NCBI GenBank assembly: GCA_031262845.1
Contig: JAISGZ010000110.1
Span: 1-5,302 of the forward strand
From: Propionibacteriaceae bacterium
GTDB taxonomy: Bacteria > Actinomycetota > Actinomycetes > Propionibacteriales > Propionibacteriaceae
Direction of reading: 5' to 3'
Length of the DNA stretch: 5,302 nt
The position numbers and the translations under genes were made by a program. Below are positions 1 through 5,302 of this stretch, piece by piece (position 1 is the first letter of the stretch; every line of letters begins with the position of its first letter). The notes beneath the pieces were generated by a model. The model saw only the letters and a list, made by a program, of their open reading frames with translations, had not been told where the DNA came from and searched no databases.

Positions 1-213
1 CTATGGCTTCGGTTTGGTTTAACGGCCCTGTTAGCTTTGTTCGCTTCAGCCATCAGTTTTTACTCTGAAGAAATAATTCACTTGCAGCCGTGGGCGATTG
101 TAGTAATCATAAGCGTTTCAGCCGCAATTGCAGCCTTTCCCATCAGTGAGTGGATAACCCACCACAGCTTACAAAGAACAACTCGCGCCATCATTCACGT
201 TTATGATCGATAA
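1..213 (+). CDS. C-terminal end of an unidentified membrane protein (5' truncated by window edge)
   Basis: Frame 1 is open from the first base for 70 codons and ends at a TAA (211-213). The translated tail holds two strongly hydrophobic stretches, residues 1-21 (rich in Leu, Ala, Phe) and about 30-49 (rich in Ile, Val, Ala), separated by a short segment with two Glu residues and followed by a polar, basic tail ending in HVYDR. That is the pattern of the last two membrane helices of a polytopic inner-membrane protein with a short, probably cytoplasmic, C-terminus. Its position next to a glycan operon makes a polymerase, flippase, acyltransferase or other envelope protein possible, but I recognise no family motif and do not assign a function. 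G+C by hand count is about 45% (96/213), lower than much of the neighbouring operon. The gene converges on the minus-strand operon. Confidence 0.7.
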   Translation, partial: LWLRFGLTALLALFASAISFYSEEIIHLQPWAIVVIISVSAAIAAFPISEWITHHSLQRTTRAIIHVYDR

Positions 214-270
214 CTGAAGATACTGGCCGCACTGCGGTTAATGAAATTCCCGCTCCTAAGTAGCTCCCCC

Positions 271-317
271 TGGTTGCATACAGGAACGGTTTTGAACCAC
301 TGGTTCGAGTGCAACTG
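271..317. repeat. Nested inverted repeat, possible bidirectional terminator or transcript-end structure
   Basis: The outer arms GTTGCA (273-278) and TGCAAC (310-315) are exact reverse complements, and G-T pairs could extend them to 271 and 317. Inside, GAACC (294-298) pairs with GGTTC (302-306) around the loop ACT, with possible extension by 293/307 and 292/308. A competing hairpin, GGTT (288-291) with AACC (295-298), uses the same bases. Lying between convergent genes, it could help end transcription from either side, but no T-tract follows it on either strand. Chance dyads of this size are common, so the role is uncertain. Confidence 0.35.
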
Positions 318-341
318 AGTCAATTCCCCGAGCACAAGTCA

Positions 342-364
342 CCTGTCACGACCATTAGGACAGG
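342..364 (-). terminator. Weak hairpin just downstream of the operon's last stop codon
   Basis: CCTGTC (342-347) and GACAGG (359-364) are exact reverse complements with an 11-base loop. On the minus strand the hairpin starts 17 bases after the TGA of the DUF6541-type gene, where a terminator would be expected. There is no following T-run and the loop is long, so it may instead be a 3'-end stabilising structure or a chance dyad. Confidence 0.22.
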
Positions 365-381
365 CATCTCAGCTTGTGATC

Positions 382-2466
382 TCAGTCGCAAGCCTCAATT
401 TTGTACAGCACCGCTTCACCGGATCGAGCCACTTCGGTAAAACCAGCAGCTCCGGCCAACTCCTCGAGACCCGGCATCGGCGTGTCCGCTCCAGCAAATA
501 TTTCCTGACGCCCGAAGTCGAGCACATAGCCGACGTTGAGATTGTCAAGCGCTGGACAAACCAGATCCGGGTAACGGCTAACCTCGTCGAGATATTGCTC
601 CAACACCTTCTCATCATCGCTCGGCGTATAGGCCACATGTGTCGTCGTCGTCAGCACCCCTTCAAGGGCATAAGCCATGGAACTGCCATTCCAGGGGTCA
701 GTCGCCACCCGAACGCCTGACGGCACGATCGCAGGTAATTCTTCAAGCAACTGGTATTCGTCACTATCAACGAGACTGCTTTCAGGGGTTAGCTGATAAT
801 GATTCGCAACCCACCGGACCGTTCCGGTCATACTCGGAGTCAGTTGGGTTGTGACCACCAATACGACGACAGTCACTAAGGCCAACGTCGTATTCACAAT
901 GGTTTGATGGCCCGCCGCCCAGGACCGCTGTTGCCACCAATCCCTGGCGAACCGCACTACGGCGGCCAGGCCCAAGACCGTGAACGGGTAAAGCGCCACG
1001 GGCAAGATCCCAGCGACCCGGTACGGGTCGTTGTAGTAGCCGCCGACGATCCAGAATCGCAGACCGGGGTGTGATAGCGAGGCTTCCGCCAACCAGAGAC
1101 CAGCTACGACGACCAAAGCTCCGAGCAAACCGCCAAAGAGAATGTGCGAACGCCCCGCGAAAAGACCAATCACAAGCAGGATGCCGATGATCCAAACTGG
1201 CCGGACCAGTAAAGGAGAGGCCAAGAGGAATTCACCGATTGAGGCGTCACTAGATTGCACGGTCGGCCAGCCCGCCGCCTCTCGCGGCGGCCGCAACACG
1301 AGCCAGATGACGGCAGCCACGGCCAAAGCTCCGACGATCAGAGCCACCCACAGTCCGACTTGGCGTCGTTGTCCGGCGGCGCGGGCGCGTTGGATACCGC
1401 GTCCGGCCCACAGCAACCCCAGGGGCACCATCACCGCGACATAACTCAAGATCGTGTTCGGATGGGCCAGTGCCATCCCCCCCAGGCTCAAGACGAGGAC
1501 GAACAGGCTCAGCGGTAAACCAACCTGAGGTGACGTCTGGTCGGTTTTCCAGTCTGAGACCTCGGAAAGACCGGTCGCTGCCGAAACCGGTCGTAACCGC
1601 GCAGACCCAGCTGAATTCGTCAGCCGCAACGTGAGAATCGTCAAACAGATAACAGCCGGTAGCAGAGACAGCCCCAAAAAGTTCGGGTACAGCACGCCGA
1701 AGCCGAGCAACAAGACAGGGAATGACGGGAACGCGACGGCCAGTGCCGCCGCTCCTAAAGCCACCGCTGGTGAGGCCTTGGGCACAAGGGTTTTGGCAAG
1801 CCAGAGGCAACCGGCCGGCCAGACTACAGCCATCACCAGCCACATCACGGCGTTCGAGGCGTAGGTGATGGTGGCGTCATTGAGGATCAGTTCAACCGCT
1901 GACACCAAATCGTGCCAGGCGGCTGGGTAGAAAGCGGCGAAATGACCGCCCGAAGTCATCTGGTTGATCGTCAAACTGGAGGCATCACCGTGGTCGAGAA
2001 TCCAACGTACGGCGTTGAGATGGAAGATATTGTCGTAAGTCTGGGAAAAGGCCTCCGGCCGATCAATAATCTGACCAAACAAACGAGTCATCAGGAGTGC
2101 TGCCCCAGCTAAACCCAACCACCAAAACCCGTCGCGAGACCGTTTCTGAGCCGGCGCTTGGGCGGCGTCAGCAACCGAGTCGGCTGAGAGCGGACGCCAC
2201 CGGGCGGTCAACCGGCTGATGACGAAAGCCAGCCCGGCAAAGATTGCGGTCATTCCCAGAATTGGCCACACACCCCACGGAATACCCAAAGCCCCACCGA
2301 TGATGGCAGCCATACCAACCGTGGCCACTGACAATGGCGACGCCAACCCGATAACAGCAAATCCGCGCACTCGACCGGCCAGTGCGATCACCCCGCCTGG
2401 GATCAGGAATAGACCCAGAGCCACCAAACCAAAGGGAATCAAAGTTCCCCACTCCGTGAAATTCAT
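382..2466 (-). CDS. DUF6541-type polytopic membrane protein, probable GT-C-like glycosyltransferase
   Basis: 694 residues, ATG start. About 13 hydrophobic segments can be seen, roughly at residues 8-30, 36-62, 66-84, 114-131, 205-225, 232-258, 262-281, 318-334, 337-354, 370-391, 423-437, 442-461, 486-506 and 522-540 (boundaries estimated by eye). The stretch between 132 and 204 is polar and carries YDNIFHLNA (144-152) and FYPAAWHDLV (179-188), followed later by GGYYNDPYRVAG (475-486); these motifs match what I recall of the DUF6541 family. The last ~154 residues (541-694) form a soluble domain, probably outside the membrane. Multi-helix proteins with polar outer loops and a C-terminal ectodomain are typical of polyprenyl-phosphate-sugar-using GT-C enzymes, so a transferase role is inferred, not shown. 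A hydrophilic loop at 282-317 interrupts the helices. The start overlaps the stop of the GtrA-family gene by 4 bp (ATGA), with GAGGAG at 2470-2475 as ribosome binding site. This is the last gene of the operon. Confidence 0.88.
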   Translation of the reverse strand: MNFTEWGTLIPFGLVALGLFLIPGGVIALAGRVRGFAVIGLASPLSVATVGMAAIIGGALGIPWGVWPILGMTAIFAGLAFVISRLTARWRPLSADSVADAAQAPAQKRSRDGFWWLGLAGAALLMTRLFGQIIDRPEAFSQTYDNIFHLNAVRWILDHGDASSLTINQMTSGGHFAAFYPAAWHDLVSAVELILNDATITYASNAVMWLVMAVVWPAGCLWLAKTLVPKASPAVALGAAALAVAFPSFPVLLLGFGVLYPNFLGLSLLPAVICLTILTLRLTNSAGSARLRPVSAATGLSEVSDWKTDQTSPQVGLPLSLFVLVLSLGGMALAHPNTILSYVAVMVPLGLLWAGRGIQRARAAGQRRQVGLWVALIVGALAVAAVIWLVLRPPREAAGWPTVQSSDASIGEFLLASPLLVRPVWIIGILLVIGLFAGRSHILFGGLLGALVVVAGLWLAEASLSHPGLRFWIVGGYYNDPYRVAGILPVALYPFTVLGLAAVVRFARDWWQQRSWAAGHQTIVNTTLALVTVVVLVVTTQLTPSMTGTVRWVANHYQLTPESSLVDSDEYQLLEELPAIVPSGVRVATDPWNGSSMAYALEGVLTTTTHVAYTPSDDEKVLEQYLDEVSRYPDLVCPALDNLNVGYVLDFGRQEIFAGADTPMPGLEELAGAAGFTEVARSGEAVLYKIEACD

Positions 2467-2936
2467 CGGCTCCTCAGTTCACTTTCATCGCGGCCACGAT
2501 CAGGATCAGATTCCACGTCAACGGACGGCTGTTTCACGCGAAAGACCCACAGCCTTTGCACCACAAAATTAATGACCGCCACTAATATCATAGAAATAAT
2601 CTTAGCGGCTACCGCTGGTAAACCCAGCGCTACACCGGCGGTCACCGTCAACGCCGACAAAATCCAGTTGACAATAACTAGAATAATGTAGCGGAAAATG
2701 GCGCCGGGAACTTTACCAGCTTTAAAAACGATATCGCGATTGCCGCGATAATTGACACCGAAAGCACAGAGGAAGCTGATCGTTGTCGCCAACCAAGGCA
2801 CCCAGCCAATAACTTCAGCTAAGAGATAGAAGACGCCAAAATCAATCGCCGCACTAGCCACCCCAACAGCACCGAACTTCACCAAGGTGATGATCTGGGA
2901 TCGTCGGATCTGAGGGCGCAGACTACTCTCGGTCAT
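2463..2936 (-). CDS. GtrA-family membrane protein, probable polyprenyl-phosphate-sugar translocation partner
   Basis: 157 residues, the usual size for the GtrA family. Four membrane segments are visible, about residues 19-40, 46-64, 80-102 and 105-127. Family signatures include KFGAVGVASAAIDFGVF (20-36) in the first helix, the NYRGNRDIVF stretch (62-71) after the second, and NFVVQRLWVF (123-132) after the fourth, the last two being the paired N..R..W/I-VF elements typical of GtrA. A charged, acidic and arginine-rich tail (138-157) follows. GtrA proteins are thought to move lipid-linked sugars across the membrane or assist the partner transferase; that is family knowledge, and direct proof is limited. 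ATG start; it overlaps the upstream glycosyltransferase stop by 4 bp (ATGA at 2933-2936). No good Shine-Dalgarno sits at normal distance, so translation is probably coupled. G+C is around 50%, with an AT-rich stretch near 2581-2700. Confidence 0.92.
   Translation of the reverse strand: MTESSLRPQIRRSQIITLVKFGAVGVASAAIDFGVFYLLAEVIGWVPWLATTISFLCAFGVNYRGNRDIVFKAGKVPGAIFRYIILVIVNWILSALTVTAGVALGLPAVAAKIISMILVAVINFVVQRLWVFRVKQPSVDVESDPDRGRDESELRSR
2470..2475 (-). promoter_or_regulatory. Ribosome binding site inside the GtrA-family gene for the DUF6541-type gene
   Basis: GAGGAG on the minus strand sits 3 bases ahead of the ATG at 2464-2466 and is embedded in the last codons of the GtrA-family protein. 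The spacing is short, but together with the ATGA overlap it supports this start and coupled re-initiation. Confidence 0.6.
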
Positions 2937-3868
2937 TTGGGCGTGGCCTGGATGTCAAGCACCAGTCCTTGCAGCATAAACTGGATTCCGACAATGGCCG
3001 GAGCCACCCCCAGCAGCCAGGTTCCGGTCGAGGCCGAGACCCCATTGGTCAGCGACCAAATTGTCGCCCACAAGCTCACCACCACGCCAAATACGGTGAG
3101 GAACAGCCCCGCGATCAACAGCAGTGCGATCGGCGAAAAGTCCCACAGAATGTATTTCCGCCACATGCGCCGCCAACCACCCCAGATCAGCGTCCACAGG
3201 ATACGGGGCGCCACCCGGGTTAATTTCATGGTCGAAGTTTCGTTTCCGTAGACAGCTGGAATCGACACATCCTGCGCCCGGACACTGGCGATATTCAGCC
3301 AGATTAACATGTCGTTCTCGAAGTCGTACCGCTTATGAATTTTCTCCAGCGGTAATCTCTGGAGAGCTTCAGTTGTCACGGCCGTATAGCCATTTTGCGG
3401 ATCGACCAGATTCCAATACCCCGAAGAAGCCTTAGTCAAGAAGGTCAACAAGACATTGCCGAAGATACGATGCTTCGGCATTCCTTCAAAGCTTTTCGAC
3501 GAAAAAAACCGATTGGCTTTGGTAAAGCCGTAACCGTGGTCAACAATAGGATCGAGTAGCTGCGGCAGATAATTCGGGTCCATCTGGCCATCACCGGCCA
3601 TCACGACCGAGACATCCAAACCGAGTTCCATAAATCGCTTGTGACCGGTCAAAATACCGCCACCGACACCTTGGTTCTCGGGCAGGGTGATAACTTCGGT
3701 GCGCTTGTCAGCCGCCTGACGAGCCACCTCACCGGTCTTGTCGGGGCTGCAATCATCAACCACCACGATCCGGTCGACGTATTCCGGCATCGTGTCAATG
3801 ACACTGGCGATGTGAGCTTCTTCTTTGTATGCCGGTACCACCACGCCGACTTTGGCGCCTTTATACAA
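2933..3868 (-). CDS. Family 2 glycosyltransferase, polyprenyl-phosphate-sugar synthase type (DPM/GtrB-like)
   Basis: 311 residues. The N-terminal GT-A domain starts with VGVVVPAYKEE (7-17), then IVVVDDCSPDKT (34-45, nucleotide-sugar binding Asp), ENQGVGGG (64-71), and VMAGDGQMDP (89-98) at the metal-binding DxD position. VDPQNGYTAV (155-164) and the KRYDFENDML stretch (179-188) follow, both usual in this subfamily. Two C-terminal helices, about 246-272 and 283-307, anchor the catalytic domain on the cytoplasmic face. Members of this group transfer a sugar from a nucleotide donor to polyprenyl phosphate; the particular sugar cannot be read from sequence. The start is TTG at 3868: an in-frame TGA lies 15 bases upstream, AGAGGTGG is correctly spaced before it, and the next Met is residue 27, inside the conserved domain. 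It lies 29 bp after the oxidoreductase stop and overlaps the GtrA gene, the standard partner of such enzymes. Confidence 0.92.
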   Translation of the reverse strand: MYKGAKVGVVVPAYKEEAHIASVIDTMPEYVDRIVVVDDCSPDKTGEVARQAADKRTEVITLPENQGVGGGILTGHKRFMELGLDVSVVMAGDGQMDPNYLPQLLDPIVDHGYGFTKANRFFSSKSFEGMPKHRIFGNVLLTFLTKASSGYWNLVDPQNGYTAVTTEALQRLPLEKIHKRYDFENDMLIWLNIASVRAQDVSIPAVYGNETSTMKLTRVAPRILWTLIWGGWRRMWRKYILWDFSPIALLLIAGLFLTVFGVVVSLWATIWSLTNGVSASTGTWLLGVAPAIVGIQFMLQGLVLDIQATPK

Positions 3869-3874
3869 CGCGTC

Positions 3875-3882
3875 CCACCTCT
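3875..3882 (-). promoter_or_regulatory. Shine-Dalgarno that decides the TTG start of the family 2 glycosyltransferase
   Basis: On the minus strand the sequence reads AGAGGTGG, then GACGCG, then TTG. The 6-base spacing and good complementarity to the 16S rRNA 3' end support TTG initiation. In the same frame a TGA stop lies only 15 bases upstream of the TTG (3884-3886), which rules out any longer start. Confidence 0.7.
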
Positions 3883-3897
3883 TTCAGCTCAGGTCTG

Positions 3898-4890
3898 TCA
3901 GGACAGTAGATTGATCGCGATCCCTTGAGCGGCTGAAGTCAGCGCCGCCTCAGCGACTTGGAGGGTTTTGACACCATCGTTCAGCGAGACGACATCATCG
4001 CGTAAACCGAGTACGGCATCACGGAAAGCTTCATCCTCCGACCGCAGCGGTTCGCGGGTTTTCAAAGCGAAACGCGTGACATCGCCTTCTGAAACCCCCC
4101 GGAACTGCCGGATTTGTTCCCACTCGGTTGGAATCGAGCCATTGGCCCAGTACGTCAACGACACCTGCATCGTGTCGGCCACGAAGGTTCCCCGTTCACC
4201 GGTGACGATCGTGATGCGTTCTTTGAACGGGCTCAGCCAGTTGACAATGTGGTTGATCAGTACGCCATTGGCCAGTCGCCCTGTGATCGACACCATGTCT
4301 TCGTGCGTCCGAGCCGCCCGGTGAGCGACTTGAGCTTCGATTGAGGCATAGTCCGAATCAGCCAGCCACTGGGTCGTGTTGATGTCATGAGTGGCCAGGT
4401 CTTTGACCACACCAACATCACCAATCCGTTCGGGGAACGGGCTCTGCCGTCGAGTTGCCACCTGATAAACGGCTCCCAACGCTCCATCGGCTAAACGGCG
4501 ACGCAACTCACTGTTGGCCGGGTTGAAGCGCTCAACGTGACCGACGCACGCCATCACGCCAGCTTTCGCAAAAGCCTGCTCAATGACAGCGGCTTCCGCC
4601 GGTGAGGACGCCACTGGCTTTTCGATCAAAGTCGGTATACCCGCCTCAGCTAAAGCCACCGCAACAGCCGCATGATGACTGGTCGGCACCGCCGCGACCA
4701 CCATGTCAACGCCAGCTTTGACCAAGTCCTCGACGCCGTGACCGACCGGTAGGTCGCCAGCCACGCCGAAACGATCGCCACCGGGATCCGCCACCGCCAC
4801 CAAGTCGACACCGTCGATCTCACGCAGTACTCGGACGTGATGACGGCCCATTGAGCCGATCCCGATAACGCCTGCCCGTAAATTCGCCAC
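3898..4890 (-). CDS. Gfo/Idh/MocA-family NAD(P)-dependent sugar oxidoreductase
   Basis: 330 residues, typical for the family. The N-terminal Rossmann domain opens with GVIGIGSMGRHH (GxGxxG at 10-15), then VAVADP (31-36, end of beta-2), AAVPTSHH (66-73) and the family signature EKPVA (90-94) holding the catalytic Lys91. VGHVERFNP (116-124) and KDLATHDIN (163-171) follow; Asp164 and His168 are the expected active-site pair in the C-terminal alpha/beta domain. Relatives such as WlbA/WbpB oxidise the 3-hydroxyl of a UDP-N-acetyl-aminouronate, handing a ketone to a PLP aminotransferase. The adjacent DegT-type gene fits that pairing, but the exact substrate is not proven and inositol- or other sugar-specific members look similar. 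The start is GTG; an in-frame TAG lies 24 bases upstream, so no longer start is possible, and AGGGG at 4900-4904 is the likely ribosome binding site (9-base spacing). It begins 4 bp after the aminotransferase stop. Confidence 0.92.
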   Translation of the reverse strand: MANLRAGVIGIGSMGRHHVRVLREIDGVDLVAVADPGGDRFGVAGDLPVGHGVEDLVKAGVDMVVAAVPTSHHAAVAVALAEAGIPTLIEKPVASSPAEAAVIEQAFAKAGVMACVGHVERFNPANSELRRRLADGALGAVYQVATRRQSPFPERIGDVGVVKDLATHDINTTQWLADSDYASIEAQVAHRAARTHEDMVSITGRLANGVLINHIVNWLSPFKERITIVTGERGTFVADTMQVSLTYWANGSIPTEWEQIRQFRGVSEGDVTRFALKTREPLRSEDEAFRDAVLGLRDDVVSLNDGVKTLQVAEAALTSAAQGIAINLLS

Positions 4891-4894
4891 CGCT

Positions 4895-5302
4895 CTAAGC
4901 CCCTGCCTTCGCTAACTGATTAACTGCTGTGCAAATCCGCTCAAGATCAGCCGACGTCAACGACGGATGAACTGGTAAAGAGACGACTTCAGCCGCCGCC
5001 TGGGCCGTCTGGGGTAAGTCCAAACCGGGAGCAAACTTCGCCAACGAACGCAACTGATGATTCGGTATCGGATAGTAAACCCCCGCACCGATCTGATATT
5101 CGTCTTTGAGAGCCTGAACGAAACCGTCGCGGTCATCGGCGATCCGGATCGTGTACTGATGCCACACCGGCACTGCACCTGGCCTAACCGCGGGGGTCAC
5201 AACACCAGACAGATGTTGAGTCAAGTAGTCAGCGTTAGCTTGCCGTTGGCGAGTCCAGGCTGGCAGCTTCGACAACTGCACGCGCCCGATGGCCGCGTGA
5301 AT
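4895..5302 (-). CDS. DegT/DnrJ/EryC1/StrS-family PLP aminotransferase, C-terminal part (5' end off window)
   Basis: The frame is open from the right edge to a TAG at 4895-4897, giving 135 residues, about the last third of a normal 360-400 residue enzyme. The visible part starts at IHAAIGRVQLSKLPAW, the conserved helix that in the family follows the (N/Y)xRM(T/S) motif, so no internal start is needed; a GTG at 5279-5281 lies inside this helix and is just a Val codon. Further landmarks, counted from the window edge, are VWHQYTIR (47-54), IGAGVYYPIPNHQLRSL (74-90) and VVSLPVHPSLT (107-117), all matching the C-terminal domain of sugar aminotransferases. The PLP-binding lysine and aspartate lie outside the window. 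Such enzymes use glutamate to aminate keto-sugar nucleotides; with the next gene, a C3 or C4 amino sugar is the likely product. It is the most upstream gene seen of the operon. Confidence 0.93.
   Translation of the reverse strand: MHAAIGRVQLSKLPAWTRQRQANADYLTQHLSGVVTPAVRPGAVPVWHQYTIRIADDRDGFVQALKDEYQIGAGVYYPIPNHQLRSLAKFAPGLDLPQTAQAAAEVVSLPVHPSLTSADLERICTAVNQLAKAGA

Larger units (their letters stand above)
214..381. other. Intergenic gap between convergent genes
   Basis: These 168 bases lie between the stop of the plus-strand gene and the stop of the last operon gene on the minus strand, so no promoter is needed here and none is evident. The gap holds three small dyad symmetries: a weak one at 224-240 (CCGC, loop ACT, GCGG, extended by G-U and A-U pairs), a nested one at 271-317, and a 6-bp one at 342-364. 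None is followed on either strand by a run of T, so a Rho-independent terminator cannot be claimed with confidence. A short exact 7-base direct repeat, ATCTCAG (366-372 and 379-385), runs into the operon's last codons and is probably chance. I saw no open frame worth calling. Confidence 0.6.

Noticed and set aside
272..316. tRNA-like or attC-like element (GGTTCGAGT resembles a T-loop; GTTGC/GCAAC arms resemble integron cores)
   Set aside because: The bases around GGTTCGAGT do not form a T-stem, and no acceptor or anticodon arms are present. The arms do not fit RYYYAAC/GTTRRRY and are in the wrong order for attC.
376..720. 114-codon open frame on the plus strand antisense to the DUF6541-type gene
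   Set aside because: Composition is typical of an antisense shadow, there is no convincing ribosome binding site or motif, and the opposite strand has a well-supported gene.
1250..1843. 197-codon open frame on the minus strand inside the DUF6541-type gene
   Set aside because: It is a +1/+2 frame shadow: Arg/Gly/Pro-rich low-complexity translation with no domain, while the overlapping frame encodes a clean multi-helix protein throughout.
2463..2936. Frameshift or gene fission between GtrA-family and neighbouring genes, suggested by the overlaps
   Set aside because: All three proteins have complete family-length sequences with intact ends; ATGA overlaps are normal for coupled genes.
3124..3435. 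Plus-strand open frames opposite the GT2 gene
   Set aside because: Proline/arginine/histidine-rich translations without recognisable features, fully contained in a gene with clear family motifs.
5279..5281. Internal GTG as start of a short aminotransferase-like protein
   Set aside because: The conserved helix IHAAIGRVQL runs through it to the window edge in the same frame, so the gene is simply cut by the window.

Overview
The window looks like a piece of a cell-envelope polysaccharide or glycan locus from an actinobacterium of moderate G+C (roughly mid-50s percent overall; hand estimate). The taxonomic guess is an inference. It rests on a large DUF6541-type membrane protein, a family I associate with Actinobacteria, and on GTG, TTG and ATG starts being used side by side in a compact operon. 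I cannot name a genus.

Layout: bases 1-213 hold the 3' end of a plus-strand gene for a membrane protein that begins outside the window. Bases 214-381 are a short intergenic gap between convergent genes; it holds several weak inverted repeats but no classic terminator with a T-run. From 382 to the right edge everything is one tightly packed minus-strand gene string. In transcription order (right to left) it encodes a DegT/DnrJ/EryC1/StrS-type PLP aminotransferase (5' end off the window), a Gfo/Idh/MocA-type NAD(P)-dependent oxidoreductase, a family 2 glycosyltransferase of the polyprenyl-phosphate-sugar synthase type, a GtrA-family small membrane protein, and a 694-residue polytopic DUF6541-type protein. 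Junctions are a 4-bp gap, a 29-bp gap, and two 4-bp ATGA overlaps, so the five genes almost certainly form one operon whose promoter lies beyond the right edge.

How the genes may work together (inference): the oxidoreductase and aminotransferase resemble the pair that oxidises and then aminates a nucleotide-activated sugar. The family 2 transferase would load a sugar onto a polyprenyl phosphate on the cytoplasmic face, the GtrA protein would help move it across the membrane, and the DUF6541 protein, which looks like a GT-C-type transferase with an outer-face domain, would transfer it to an acceptor outside. The last three genes thus parallel the GtrB/GtrA/GtrC logic of O-antigen modification cassettes. 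I saw no mobile element, CRISPR array or RNA gene, and no wholly new system; the most interesting hypothesis is the coupled three-gene glycosylation module.
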